A DNA stretch of 64,000 nucleotides from Bdellovibrio sp. ZAP7 (GTDB lineage: Bacteria; Bdellovibrionota; Bdellovibrionia; Bdellovibrionales; Bdellovibrionaceae): contig NZ_CP030082.1 of NCBI RefSeq assembly GCF_006874645.1, positions 1,178,001-1,242,000 of the forward strand. Direction: 5' to 3'. Both the position numbers and the translations under genes were made by a program. This document shows positions 25,970 to 34,711 of this stretch, one piece after another (positions within the stretch are counted from its first letter, which is position 1; each line of letters starts with the position of its first letter). The notes beneath the pieces were generated by a model. The model was not told where the DNA came from. It did not search any database and saw only the letters and a list, made by a program, of their open reading frames with translations.

Positions 25970-27292
25970 ATGAAGTTGGCCTTTCTTTTAGCAACGATTA
26001 TATCGCTTTGGACCGCTACATCTGCCTTTGCCCAAGTCAGATGTGAATCCATTTTTGTCACTGCGGAAACGCTAGGTGACTATGGCGTCAATGCGGAGTC
26101 GATGGCCCCTTACTATATCGCCATGTTTCGTACGACCCAAATCGTCAGTGGTCTTAACTCTCGTTCTGGTGTTATCACCCAAGATATTCTTAATTCAGCT
26201 TCTTCGGAATATGGCACGATCATCACGAAATTCAGACCGCGTGGAAACCTGATGAGCCAGGACGGTCAATTTCGCGATCTGGTGAACGAGAATATCGAAT
26301 TTGTTTTGCAAACTTATTCTGAACGCCGTGACTGGTCGCCGGATTTACGTATTCATCTGAAAAAAGAAGCCGAGCACTACGCTGAACAAAGCACCTACAT
26401 CGAAGTTAGAAAGCTCAATCAAGATACTTACCTTCCTGAGGGATTGATCGGCACGATGAAGATCGTCAAAGTCGGGGTGGAAACTCGACTGAAGAAGCTT
26501 CCGCTGGAAGCAGACTTCTTGGTTACTATGCCCAGCAATAATGGGAAAAAATTCGAGCCCGCAAATTTCGTGGTGGATAAAGACCAAAACAAACTTGGAA
26601 CTTCCGAAATTTTTGCGCAATTGATTTTACATGCTCGTGAACAACTGAAGGATCCGGGTCATGAGCCGGGTAAAATGATGTACTATACTCCTGCCGATCG
26701 CCTGGGTGTGAAGATGTACGGGAAGCTGGGATTTTCTGCTGTCCCTGGTTTTGAAGCTCCTATTAAAGAAGGAGACAAAGACTGGTGGATGATTGGTAGC
26801 TCCGCTGAAAATTTGGCGACCTTGCCACAACGGTTGGCGCAAAATAAAGCTCAATGGAGCCCAGAAGACGTTGAATGGATGTCAGAGCTGGTAAAAAAAT
26901 TTGAAGGCTTGCGCGGAACCAGAACTGAAATTGAGAGCCGTCGCACCCGAGATGTCATCAATGCCGAAGGTGCTCGTGAAGTTCAAGAGATGGGTGTCTT
27001 CATCACAGAGCCTTTTACTTATAATGATAAAAACTATCGTCGCTTGGACGTTCATTCCATCGGTGGCGGCGATGTGGATATTCAAGTAAGGATTCCCGAC
27101 GAACAATTCCCTTTGCAAAATGGCTGGCGCTTTAAAGAACAAGGCATTTATATGTTCTATCAAGACGGGATCTTTAAAGTCCAAGATCCGTTAATGAAGA
27201 TATCTTTAACTATGAAGGTCGACGGGGCTTTTAAAAAGCCCGAATACTTAAAGGTTAAAGAACGGCATTATGATCTAAGAGCTCGATTTTAA
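25970..27292 (+). CDS. Exported protein with a GNAT-like segment
   Basis: 440 residues, signal peptide ending in SAFAQVRCE. Residues 100-260 contain a pattern recalling N-acyltransferases: YIEVRKLNQDTYLPEGLIGTMKIV, a strand-helix section, and AGKMM-like YTPADRLGVKMYGKLGFSAVPGF, where the helix-strand MYGKLGF matches the end of GNAT domains. An exported acyltransferase would be unusual because acyl-CoA is absent outside the cytoplasm, so this may be only fold similarity. The C-terminal region is charged and then beta-rich. It follows the TetR gene and overlaps the convergent Fnr-like gene by four bases. Confidence 0.6.
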   Translation: MKLAFLLATIISLWTATSAFAQVRCESIFVTAETLGDYGVNAESMAPYYIAMFRTTQIVSGLNSRSGVITQDILNSASSEYGTIITKFRPRGNLMSQDGQFRDLVNENIEFVLQTYSERRDWSPDLRIHLKKEAEHYAEQSTYIEVRKLNQDTYLPEGLIGTMKIVKVGVETRLKKLPLEADFLVTMPSNNGKKFEPANFVVDKDQNKLGTSEIFAQLILHAREQLKDPGHEPGKMMYYTPADRLGVKMYGKLGFSAVPGFEAPIKEGDKDWWMIGSSAENLATLPQRLAQNKAQWSPEDVEWMSELVKKFEGLRGTRTEIESRRTRDVINAEGAREVQEMGVFITEPFTYNDKNYRRLDVHSIGGGDVDIQVRIPDEQFPLQNGWRFKEQGIYMFYQDGIFKVQDPLMKISLTMKVDGAFKKPEYLKVKERHYDLRARF

Positions 27293-27930
27293 GTCGGCGT
27301 TATTTGAATACCTTGCGAGCTTTTACGCACGCGATTCTTTTTTTCTAAAGAAGTCAGCGTGCGGATCACCGTTTCCACAGTCAAATTCGTCCATAGAGAA
27401 ATTTCTTTTCGAGTCAGGCGACAGAAGCCGTCCTCGTCCTTGAAATGTTCTAAAGTTCTTAGAACCTTTTCCACGGCACTTTTCGATTGCAGTATTACGA
27501 CGCGCTCATAAGTATCCATTCCACGCTGACAAGCGCTTTGCAATAATAGCAACGCCAGATTGGAATCTACTGAAATCAGTTCGCGCACAGTTTTAAGCGG
27601 GAAGCTGCACAGGCGAGACTTTCCCTCGGCTACATATTCCAGCCTTGTCGGTTCATCTGAGACGGTGCTGGTCAGGGGAAAAAGGTGATTGGCTGTGAAG
27701 CTGGAAACTAAGTGCTCCCGACCTTCGAGATCTCTTTCGATGGTGTTAATTTTTCCTTCGGCGACGCAAAACATACTCATCGGTAAGCAGCCCTGACTGA
27801 TCACGCAGCTTGCAGAATTAACCTGATGAATGGATTTGGCTTTAAGCAGCGCAGTTGCCGTTGTGTCTTTAAGCTTCAGCTTACGATTTAAAAGAAAACA
27901 GTTTTGGCATTGCTTCGAAGAGTGCTTCAT
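27289..27930 (-). CDS. Crp/Fnr-family transcriptional regulator
   Basis: 213 residues. Residues 20-130 fold as a cyclic-nucleotide-type beta roll (SMFCVAEGKINTIERDLEGREHLVSSF), followed by the dimer helix and a winged helix-turn-helix. The recognition helix LTVETVIRTL closely matches FNR (E and R of the ETxxR motif kept, the Ser replaced), suggesting TTGAT-type half sites. Cysteines C8, C11, C42, C48 and C55 are present but do not match the FNR cluster spacing, so the ligand is unclear. The ATG at 27930 has AGGGG nine bases upstream; the GTG at 27936 does not. It faces the c-heme chemoreceptor gene across a short control region. Confidence 0.88.
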   Translation of the reverse strand: MKHSSKQCQNCFLLNRKLKLKDTTATALLKAKSIHQVNSASCVISQGCLPMSMFCVAEGKINTIERDLEGREHLVSSFTANHLFPLTSTVSDEPTRLEYVAEGKSRLCSFPLKTVRELISVDSNLALLLLQSACQRGMDTYERVVILQSKSAVEKVLRTLEHFKDEDGFCRLTRKEISLWTNLTVETVIRTLTSLEKKNRVRKSSQGIQITPT

Positions 27931-27967
27931 AAACACGAGCCCCTATCATAAGGAATTTCCACGCCGT

Positions 27968-28003
27968 ATGATTTGCATCATATCCGTCAAAGATACAAAT
28001 CAT
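27968..28003. promoter_or_regulatory. FNR-type palindrome inside a larger inverted repeat
   Basis: ATGATTTGCATCAT (27968-27981) has the TGAT-N4-ATCA core of an FNR site. It forms the left arm of a 36-base inverted repeat whose right arm is GATACAAATCAT (27992-28003), with one mismatch in 12. It lies 38 bases before the Fnr-like gene start and 76 bases before the chemoreceptor start, so it could control both. Confidence 0.55.
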
Positions 28004-28078
28004 TCTTAGCCCCCCGGTGCTTCCCATCATAATTATTTCAATGAAGCATCTTTTGTTTGGTTCAGTGGAGGTAAGAGA

Positions 28079-29638
28079 GTGAAGTGGTTTAGTGGGCGCG
28101 GATTGAAATTCAAATTCATTTGCTCGGTGATTGTGTCTTGTATGATTTGCGCGATGTGCGCTCTGGCCACAGGATTGTATTTCAATGGTGTTCAGTTTCG
28201 TTCCAGTCTCGTGGATAAAGCGCGAACTATCCACTCCCGGTTGAATGCGGCTTCCAGGTACGTTGCCAACCAGGGCGGATTACAGCCGATGATTGAGCGC
28301 TATACCAAACTCTATACAGATTCTTCGCAATTGACTGAAGAGGATCGTAAGATCATTTTGCAGCAAGTTCCGATTTATGCGGGAATGGCCATCGGTGCTT
28401 CCGAATCTGAAAAAGAACATTATCGCTTCCGTGTGTTCTCTGATGAGCCGCGCGATAAGAAAAATACTGCAACCCCGGTGGAGATGGAAATCTTTAAAAA
28501 ATTCGAGCAGGATAAAAACCTCCAAGAATTTATTATCAACACCGAAAATGAAGTCAGCGTGTATCGTCCAGTGCGTTTGAAAGAGTCTTTTGGCTGTCTG
28601 ACTTGTCACGGTCACCCCTCCACCAGTCCCTGGAAAAATGGCAAAGATATTTTGGGCTATCCGATGGAAGACTGGAAGGACGGCAAGCTTCACGGTGTGT
28701 TTGCTGTTCATAGTAACGTGAAGGAAGCCAAAGCGGCGGAAATCAGTAAAGGTGATAGTTCCCCAACGACGTTTATGGCGATATTCGTGTTCTCGGGAAG
28801 TTTGGTGTCTTTAGTGATCGCGGCGTTCTTTGTAAAGGGAGCGCTGGGGCAGTTGCAGGATGTTTCAAAAGTTTTAAAAGAATCAGGTGAACATGTAGAG
28901 AAAGCTGCGCAACAGATAGCTGAATCTTCGAGCTCCCTTTCCAAGGCCTCCACGGTGCAAGCTTCCTCATTAGAGGAAACAGTGGCGACTATGGAAGAGA
29001 TGTCTTCGATGGTAAAGCATAACTCTGAAAGTGCGAAAGAAGCTGCGGCGTTGGCATTGTCGGCAACGAAAGTGGCAAGCCTTGGGGGCAAGCAGATTCA
29101 AGAACTTGTGCATTCTATGACCCAGATTTCAGCAGACTCTAAAAAAGTCGTCGAGATCACCGCAGTGATTGATGACATCGCTTTTCAAACAAATCTCTTG
29201 GCCTTGAACGCGGCGGTAGAAGCCGCGCGCGCGGGTGAGCAGGGGAAAGGCTTTGCCGTGGTGGCTGATGCTGTTCGCGGCCTTGCTCAGCGCAGCGGCG
29301 AGGCGGCTAAAGGCATCGCTGCTTTGATCAATGAAAGTGCCGCGCGCATTGAAACCGGTGAAGCCCAAGCCCAAAAAGGTGGCGCTGTGTTTGAGGAAAT
29401 TTTAGAGGCTGTCAATCGTATGGCGGAGCTGAATGGAAATATCTCTGAATCAAGTGAAGAGCAAAGTCGAGGCATTGCCCAAATCGGGCAGGCGATGAAT
29501 CAATTGGATCAAACCACTCAACAAAACGCCGCAGTCTCTGAAGAAGCAGCTGCTTCGGCAGAGGAACTCTCCTCGCAGTCCACCAAGCTGAAATCGTCGG
29601 TAGATATCTTAGAAGGCGTGGTTTTCGGGGTAAAATAG
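28079..29638 (+). CDS. Methyl-accepting chemotaxis protein with periplasmic c-type heme domain
   Basis: 519 residues. An N-terminal membrane helix (12-35) is followed by a periplasmic DUF3365/Tll0287-like domain with the heme motif CLTCH (C173, C176, H177), a second membrane helix at about 235-255, and a cytoplasmic signalling domain with the invariant tip [20 protein letters not shown] and [18 protein letters not shown]. It should sense redox state, oxygen or NO through the heme and pass the signal to CheA/CheW. GTG start with GGAGG upstream. Divergent from the Fnr-like regulator; ends in a terminator. Confidence 0.93.
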   Translation: MKWFSGRGLKFKFICSVIVSCMICAMCALATGLYFNGVQFRSSLVDKARTIHSRLNAASRYVANQGGLQPMIERYTKLYTDSSQLTEEDRKIILQQVPIYAGMAIGASESEKEHYRFRVFSDEPRDKKNTATPVEMEIFKKFEQDKNLQEFIINTENEVSVYRPVRLKESFGCLTCHGHPSTSPWKNGKDILGYPMEDWKDGKLHGVFAVHSNVKEAKAAEISKGDSSPTTFMAIFVFSGSLVSLVIAAFFVKGALGQLQDVSKVLKESGEHVEKAAQQIAESSSSLSKASTVQASSLEETVATMEEMSSMVKHNSESAKEAAALALSATKVASLGGKQIQELVHSMTQISADSKKVVEITAVIDDIAFQTNLLALNAAVEAARAGEQGKGFAVVADAVRGLAQRSGEAAKGIAALINESAARIETGEAQAQKGGAVFEEILEAVNRMAELNGNISESSEEQSRGIAQIGQAMNQLDQTTQQNAAVSEEAAASAEELSSQSTKLKSSVDILEGVVFGVK

Positions 29639-29640
29639 AA

Positions 29641-29670
29641 AAAAAGCCGCTCTTTTGAAGCGGCTTTTTC
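29641..29670. terminator. Terminator between chemoreceptor and GyrI-like gene
   Basis: AAAAAGCCGC, short loop, GCGGCTTTTT, usable from both strands. Confidence 0.88.
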
Positions 29671-29671
29671 G

Positions 29672-30214
29672 TTATTTGGCTTTTACTGGGAACAAGTATG
29701 TCGTCGTCATGGCGGCTTTTTCCGAGATCGAGTGGATCTCGTAAATTTCCACCGCAGCACCTGTTTGTTCCAGTTTCTTATCTAAAAGATAAGCTTCAAC
29801 ACGCGGATATACTTTCAAAGGTCCGATGCCTGGTGAGCCGGTAAAGACCGCTTGTACATAGGCATGAGCCGGGATTTCACCCTCTTTCATTTCTTCTGGC
29901 GCTCCTGCTGGCATCGCTTCGATAATGCACCCAACTTTAGAGCGCAGACGGGCTTCTTCAACTTGGCGAGGATCATCAAGGTATTCACCAAAAGTACGTT
30001 GGCAAGTAACGCCCTTTTCCTTCATGAATTTTTCAACGCGTTCGATTACCTTATTCACTTTGTGGTAGGGGCCTACGTGTTCAATGTAAATCGTTTTGAA
30101 CGGGCCTTGTTGAACTTCAGAAATTTGCACGCCTTTGAATGCGCCCAAATAAGTCGCTAGATAAACACCGAAAGAAATAACCGTCACCACGACGAAAACT
30201 AAAATATATCTCAT
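29672..30214 (-). CDS. Membrane-anchored GyrI-like ligand-binding protein
   Basis: 180 residues. One N-terminal membrane helix (about 3-22) with the rest outside the cytoplasm or at its surface. The GyrI/AraC-effector fold is suggested by TIYIEHVGPYHKVNKVIERVEKFMKEKG, FGEYLDDPRQVEEARLRSKVGCII and AYVQAVFTGSPGIGPLKVYPRVEAYL. Such domains bind small molecules. It starts four bases after the stop of the thioredoxin-like gene and is likely cotranscribed with it. Confidence 0.75.
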   Translation of the reverse strand: MRYILVFVVVTVISFGVYLATYLGAFKGVQISEVQQGPFKTIYIEHVGPYHKVNKVIERVEKFMKEKGVTCQRTFGEYLDDPRQVEEARLRSKVGCIIEAMPAGAPEEMKEGEIPAHAYVQAVFTGSPGIGPLKVYPRVEAYLLDKKLEQTGAAVEIYEIHSISEKAAMTTTYLFPVKAK

Positions 30215-30218
30215 TGTA

Positions 30219-30767
30219 CTACTTCCATTTAATTGAACAGCCCATAGAGGCTGTTTGTTCTTCAGTAACTTTTTGATTTTTTAAAAGTGATTGAACCGCA
30301 TCATACAACTCGCGCTGAGTGACTTTGTTGGCATCTTTCCACGAATTATCCAGGCGACCACGGTACGTAAGCTTTAAAGCACCGTCATAGACAAAGAAAT
30401 CAGGCGTACAAACGGCGCCGAAAGCCTTCGCCACTTCCTGTGATTCATCGACCAGATATGTGAAAGAGTAGTTCTTTTCTTTCCAGCGTTTTGCCAAGGC
30501 TTCAAAGGAATCTTCAGGATGATCTTTGGGATCATTCGAGCAAATTCCCACGACATTGACACCGTCTTTTTTAAGATCAGTTCCCAGAGCGATCAAGCGT
30601 TCCTCAACAGCTTGAACATACGGGCAGTGAGCACAAATAAACATCACTACCAGTGGTTTTCCATTGGAAAAATCTTTTAATGAGTAAGTTTTGCCATCAA
30701 CTGCCGGAAGTTTAAAGTCCGGAGTGGCATTCCCCAAATCAGGAAACGGAGTAAACGTAGTAGCCAT
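30219..30767 (-). CDS. Thioredoxin-family protein (AhpC/TSA-like redoxin)
   Basis: 182 residues, no signal peptide. The thioredoxin fold shows FICAHCPYVQAVEERLIALG with the C45-x-x-C48 pair placed after the first strand, and VAKAFGAVCTPDFFVYD with the cis-Pro loop. This is the redoxin subgroup with a CxHCPY-type active site, taken to reduce thiols or peroxides in the cytoplasm. GGAGG lies nine bases before the ATG. Followed after four bases by the GyrI-like gene; birA and nadC lie upstream on the same strand. Confidence 0.88.
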   Translation of the reverse strand: MATTFTPFPDLGNATPDFKLPAVDGKTYSLKDFSNGKPLVVMFICAHCPYVQAVEERLIALGTDLKKDGVNVVGICSNDPKDHPEDSFEALAKRWKEKNYSFTYLVDESQEVAKAFGAVCTPDFFVYDGALKLTYRGRLDNSWKDANKVTQRELYDAVQSLLKNQKVTEEQTASMGCSIKWK

Positions 30768-30801
30768 ATCTAATCAACCTCCATTTTCGATTTTCGAGTC
30801 T

Positions 30802-31557
30802 CTAAAGATCAGCCCAGCTGATCTTTTTTTTGCCTTGGTAAAGGCTGCCATCCGCTTCCATCGCCGTGTACTTTTCCTTTAGTAATGGATGTAGGTTCAA
30901 AGCGGTTAGCAAAGACAACTGCTCCGTCGGGCTTAAAGGTTGGTCACAGTGTGAAGCCGCATCTGTTAATTCAAACATCAAGCGATCCAAGAACGCTGTG
31001 TAGTCTTCACCTAATAAAGGCGCGCCTTCGGGCAAAGATTCCAAAATGCTTGTCGAAGTTTCCACAGACTTAGGAGATGACGTGATATTGACACCCAAAC
31101 CGATGATGAAGCGAACTTCATCCGCTTGTGCGACATTTTCTAAAAGAATACCCGCCACTTTTTTGTCACCGATGTAAATGTCATTCGGTGCTTTCAAGTT
31201 CCATTTCAAAAACGGCCAAGTTGCCGAGCAGGCCCGATACACAGCCAAACCCACCAGGCATGAAGCTGTCGGTTGCGGCATCATCGGCAAAAGGTAAGAC
31301 CAAGAACTTAATAGGGAAGAGCCCGGCTCAGAATCAGTCCACATGTTTTTACCACGACCGCGCCCCGCTGTCTGGTGATCTGTCACGAACAGACAAAGCT
31401 GTTGTTCCAACAAGTCTTCTTCGAATGCCAATTCTTTGGCAGTCAGGTTCGTGCTTTCTTGCTGATGTTTGTATTCCACATGCAGGTGATTGTTACGAGC
31501 CCACTTGGCGGTCACATCTCCGATGCGAATTTCACTCATGGGATTTTCGTTGGTCAT
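30802..31557 (-). CDS. birA: Biotin--protein ligase without DNA-binding domain
   Basis: Joins biotin to the carrier domain of acetyl-CoA carboxylase through biotinyl-AMP. The ligase motifs are TAGRGRGKNMW (biotin/ATP loop), KAPNDIYIGDKKVAGILLE (active-site Lys and GI motif) and IGLGVNI. At 251 residues there is no N-terminal helix-turn-helix, so it is not expected to repress biotin genes. Its ATG shares one base with the nadC stop (TAATG), with GGAGG just before, which indicates translational coupling. The same pairing with nadC is seen in several bacteria. Confidence 0.92.
   Translation of the reverse strand: MTNENPMSEIRIGDVTAKWARNNHLHVEYKHQQESTNLTAKELAFEEDLLEQQLCLFVTDHQTAGRGRGKNMWTDSEPGSSLLSSWSYLLPMMPQPTASCLVGLAVYRACSATWPFLKWNLKAPNDIYIGDKKVAGILLENVAQADEVRFIIGLGVNITSSPKSVETSTSILESLPEGAPLLGEDYTAFLDRLMFELTDAASHCDQPLSPTEQLSLLTALNLHPLLKEKYTAMEADGSLYQGKKKISWADL
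30804..30826. other. 10-bp perfect stem at the 3' end of birA
   Basis: AAAGATCAGC, CCA, GCTGATCTTT followed by five T residues on the plus strand. It lies within the last codons of birA, so it could stop antisense transcription or slow the birA message before the thioredoxin-like gene. Confidence 0.4.
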
Positions 31558-32381
31558 TATTCCTCCCAGGCAAAGATCAATGAAACGTCAGCAACCGGAG
31601 CTGAATGAGTCAACGCGCCGACAGAGATAAAGCTTACGCCAAGTTCTGCCACGGAGCGAACGCGCGCCAAATTCATGTTGCCGCTGGCCTCTGTGTGAAC
31701 GCCTTCTGGAACCAATGCCAAAGCTTGCTTTAGCATGTCGTTATCCATGTTATCCAAAAGAAGGTGCTTTACGTTCAAGCCAACAGCTTCTTTCACTTCT
31801 GCCAACGTGCGAGTTTCCACTTCCATCGGAAGATTGCTGTGCTCGCGCGTGCGGTTCACGGCAGCCGTGATTCCACCCATGACAGAGATGTGGTTGTCTT
31901 TGATAAGAATCGCGGTGCTTAAGTTCATGCGGTGATTGACGCCACCACCATGAAGCACGGCTTTTTTCTCAAGCTCGCGGTAACCAGGAGTGGTTTTGCG
32001 AGTATCCAGGATTTTAGTTTTTGTATGCTGAACTTGTTTTACAAAGCGGCGAGTGACCGTCGCGATCCCTGACAAGTGACCTAAGAAATTCAAAGCCACG
32101 CGTTCGGCTTTCAAGATTTGTACGAGGTCGCCTTCGATCGTGCAGATGATTTGGCCATTCAGGACTTCATCGCCCTCTTCGAAATGCCATTTCACGCGGC
32201 AGTTAGGTTCAAGGGTTTGCATCGTTTGCTCAAATGGAGCTGCACCAGAAAGAACCAGGTCTTCTTTGGCTTTTAAACGAGCTCTGCCGATTTTTGGAGT
32301 GAGTGCGAGTGATTCTGTTGTGACATCGCCATTAGGCATGTCTTCTTTGATAGCGGCGCGGATTAATTCAACCAATGTCAT
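31557..32381 (-). CDS. nadC: Nicotinate-nucleotide pyrophosphorylase (quinolinate phosphoribosyltransferase)
   Basis: De novo NAD synthesis: converts quinolinate and PRPP to nicotinate mononucleotide, CO2 and pyrophosphate. Motifs visible: EDMPNGDVTTESL at the N-terminus, ERVALNFLGHLSGIATVTRRFV, the substrate-binding ILDTRKTTPGYRELEKKAVLHGGGVNHRMNL region (Arg, Lys, His), KDNHI, VETRTLAEVKEA and EASGNMNLARV. The length of 274 fits. Transcribed towards birA with a shared stop-start; the response-regulator gene lies 53 bases upstream. Confidence 0.96.
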   Translation of the reverse strand: MTLVELIRAAIKEDMPNGDVTTESLALTPKIGRARLKAKEDLVLSGAAPFEQTMQTLEPNCRVKWHFEEGDEVLNGQIICTIEGDLVQILKAERVALNFLGHLSGIATVTRRFVKQVQHTKTKILDTRKTTPGYRELEKKAVLHGGGVNHRMNLSTAILIKDNHISVMGGITAAVNRTREHSNLPMEVETRTLAEVKEAVGLNVKHLLLDNMDNDMLKQALALVPEGVHTEASGNMNLARVRSVAELGVSFISVGALTHSAPVADVSLIFAWEE

Positions 32382-32434
32382 AGAACCTCACATGTAGGCG
32401 TACCTTGATGTGAGGGTGAACGGAAAAGAAGGTA

Positions 32435-33556
32435 CTAGATAGATTTCTCGGTTTCGCGCATAAGTTTATTCAACTCTTCGCGAACGATACGTTCTGCGAT
32501 CTCGGGAAGGAGTTTCCAGCAAACGGATTCAATCACTTCGCGAGCTTCCTCACGAACAATCTTTTCCATCATTTCGTTGGACAAGTCCACCTTGGATTGG
32601 GTTTTACCCTGAGCATTAGCCGGTGAGGGTTTTGCCCCTGCAGCACTCGGTTGCGCTTTATTTGCAGAAGGACCTTTGTTTAAGGTCTCCATCATTTGAT
32701 CTTTTACAGATTTTTCGACTTTTCCTAAGAAAGAATCCTCAGGTAAAGCTTGTGGGGGAGCCTTCGCTGCCACAGTTGTCGGTCTGTCAGTCAGATCGGG
32801 ACCGTTTTCTTCAAAACTGATCTCTTCAAAATTTCCAGAAACTTCGATGTGCGCGTTTGAAAGATCCTCGTCTTGAGGAATTACAAACTTAGACGCAAAA
32901 TCGTCTGTTTCGGCCTGAGGGATGTTCAATTTAAATTTTGTTAAATCCTGATGAGCCCAGCCATTTTCGTCCATTTCCTCTTCGCTTTTAGGCGTCGTCA
33001 AAGGAACAGAAGCGAATTCCTCATCAGGTATATCCAAGCTTAAAGCTTCGTCTTCGCTGATCTCTGGAATCGCATCTAAACTTAACTCAGAGTTTTCGGC
33101 AGGCATCTGCACTCCGCTCTCTGCCGGCATTTCTTCAAATTCAGGCATTTCGGGGAATGTCAGGTATGGGCTAACGGGATTTTCAGATGTTTTTTTAACG
33201 AGTTTGTTCACCAAACCACGCAGGTGCTCTGCATCGAAGGGCTTTTCCAAGCGGTCGTCGGCTTTGGATTCAGAGACTTTACCTTCATCGATTTCCATGA
33301 AGCCACTCCACATCAAAACGACGGGAATATTTGCAGTTTCGGGATCGTTTTTAAGTTCCTGGCTGACTTCGTAGCCGTTTCTTTTTGTCAAAAGTACGTC
33401 TGCAAAAATAATATCTGGTTTGAAGCTTTTCGTGACAGGTAAAACGTCAAGACCCACAGGGACTGCTTTTACTTCGACCGCGAAGTCGGACAATGCCAGT
33501 TGCATTACCTTTTTGATTGTGGAACTCTCATCTGCAAGTAAGACGCGTAAAGCCAT
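32435..33556 (-). CDS. Response regulator with long acidic linker and PopZ-like C-terminus
   Basis: 373 residues. Receiver domain at 1-125 with phospho-acceptor D53 (IIFADVLLTKRNGYE), the early acidic residues (LLADESS) and Lys in RLEKPFD. Residues 130-320 are low-complexity, rich in Glu, Pro, Ser and Ala, likely disordered. The last 45 residues (EKIVREEAREVIESVCWKLLPEIAERIVREELNKLM) form amphipathic helices similar to the C-terminal module found in some deltaproteobacterial receiver proteins and in PopZ. No DNA-binding domain, so it probably works by protein contacts, perhaps at a pole. The ATG at 33556 is preferred over a TTG six bases earlier. Confidence 0.85.
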   Translation of the reverse strand: MALRVLLADESSTIKKVMQLALSDFAVEVKAVPVGLDVLPVTKSFKPDIIFADVLLTKRNGYEVSQELKNDPETANIPVVLMWSGFMEIDEGKVSESKADDRLEKPFDAEHLRGLVNKLVKKTSENPVSPYLTFPEMPEFEEMPAESGVQMPAENSELSLDAIPEISEDEALSLDIPDEEFASVPLTTPKSEEEMDENGWAHQDLTKFKLNIPQAETDDFASKFVIPQDEDLSNAHIEVSGNFEEISFEENGPDLTDRPTTVAAKAPPQALPEDSFLGKVEKSVKDQMMETLNKGPSANKAQPSAAGAKPSPANAQGKTQSKVDLSNEMMEKIVREEAREVIESVCWKLLPEIAERIVREELNKLMRETEKSI

Positions 33557-33604
33557 AAGCAAAGTTAAATAGGATTTTGGACCTGAGTCAAGGAAACTCT
33601 AAGA

Positions 33605-34684
33605 ATGAACAGAATTGATCGATACACATCTTGGCTTTTCTTCGGTTACTTCCTGGGTGGCCTTTTGATTTTCCTGACGTTGTTCACGGCTGTCGATGCG
33701 ATGTCGACGATTTCTGAATACAAAGGTGTCAGCACAACCACGATTTTCACTTACTACCTTTACTCGTTTCCTGACATTATTTCGAAACTTCTTCCGGTCG
33801 CTTGTTTATTGGGCACAATCCTGACTCTGACGAACTTAAACAAGAATAATGAACTCGTCGCGTTATTTTCGGCAGGGATGAGTCTTCTACGTATCGCGAC
33901 TCCGGTTTTGTTCTGGGTGACGCTGATTTCTTTGGGTGGTTATTTTATGACCGATCGCCTGGTTCCTCGCGCGAACACTCAAAAGAACTACATCTTGTAC
34001 TATGAGCTTAAAAAAGAGCCGCATCGCTTTTCGACGGTGAAAACCAATAAGATTTGGTACCGCACGAAAGATGCGATTTTCAATATCAAAACCTTGAGTG
34101 CCAAGGGTGATCGCGCTCAAGGTTTGACGATGTACTTCTTTAGCGACGAGTGGGATTTGATTCAGATGATCACCGCTCACGACGTTGAAATTAAAGGCAG
34201 TCAGTGGCTCTTAAATACGGGGACGGTGACCTTGTTTACTAAGGATTCCAGCTTCCCTTTGACCACAGATTTTAAAACCAAAAGCATCGTGATGGCCGAA
34301 GATTCCAAGGATCTGCAAAGTGCGGGTCAGACAGCTGAAATGATGTCCCAGGGCGAACTAAAGCATTTCATCATGAAGAATAAAGATGCGGGTTTGGATA
34401 CTATTGCCTATGAGGTGGGCTATCAGTCGAAATATAGCTTTGCCTTTGCGGGGCTTGTCATGAGTCTTTTAGGACTCCCTTTTAGTGTGGGGAGAGGCCG
34501 TTCAGGCGGGACTATGATCAATCTGGGTATCTGTCTGGGCCTGGTTTTCGCCTATTACGTGATGTATTCCTCTGGAATTACTCTGGGGCAGCATGGGTCA
34601 ATACCTCCGGTGGCAGCCGCTTGGGCCCCGAATATCTTAATGACCGGATTGGCCTTGGTCCTTCTCAAAAGGCTGAAACGCTGA
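33605..34684 (+). CDS. lptG: LPS export permease, LptG/LptF (YjgP/YjgQ) family
   Basis: 359 residues with six membrane helices (three at 12-120, three at 270-355) and a periplasmic beta-jellyroll between them (KIWYRTKDAIFNIKTLS, TMYFFSDEWDLIQMITAHDVEIKGSQWLL). LptF and LptG form the inner-membrane part of the LptB2FG extractor that drives lipopolysaccharide to the LptC-A bridge. I favour LptG from VDAMSTISEY and its position as the second permease type, but LptF cannot be excluded. It lies just upstream of def, whose promoter-like -10 box overlaps its stop region. Confidence 0.9.
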   Translation: MNRIDRYTSWLFFGYFLGGLLIFLTLFTAVDAMSTISEYKGVSTTTIFTYYLYSFPDIISKLLPVACLLGTILTLTNLNKNNELVALFSAGMSLLRIATPVLFWVTLISLGGYFMTDRLVPRANTQKNYILYYELKKEPHRFSTVKTNKIWYRTKDAIFNIKTLSAKGDRAQGLTMYFFSDEWDLIQMITAHDVEIKGSQWLLNTGTVTLFTKDSSFPLTTDFKTKSIVMAEDSKDLQSAGQTAEMMSQGELKHFIMKNKDAGLDTIAYEVGYQSKYSFAFAGLVMSLLGLPFSVGRGRSGGTMINLGICLGLVFAYYVMYSSGITLGQHGSIPPVAAAWAPNILMTGLALVLLKRLKR

Positions 34685-34710
34685 TATAATGGGGGCCTCG
34701 TTGGAGGCCC
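34682..34710 (+). promoter_or_regulatory. Extended -10 box and ribosome-binding-site hairpin before def
   Basis: TGATATAAT (34682-34690) is an extended -10 box. GGGCCTC (34693-34699) and GAGGCCC (34704-34710) form a 7-bp stem with a GTTG loop that holds the GGAGG of def. A start about seven bases after the -10 box would fall inside the left arm, so only read-through messages from lptG would carry the full hairpin. Confidence 0.5.
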
Positions 34711-34711
34711 T

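Noticed and set aside
27289-27930. Fe-S cluster in the Fnr-like protein
   Set aside because: Five cysteines are present but their spacing does not match the FNR cluster motif, so oxygen sensing by a cluster was not claimed.
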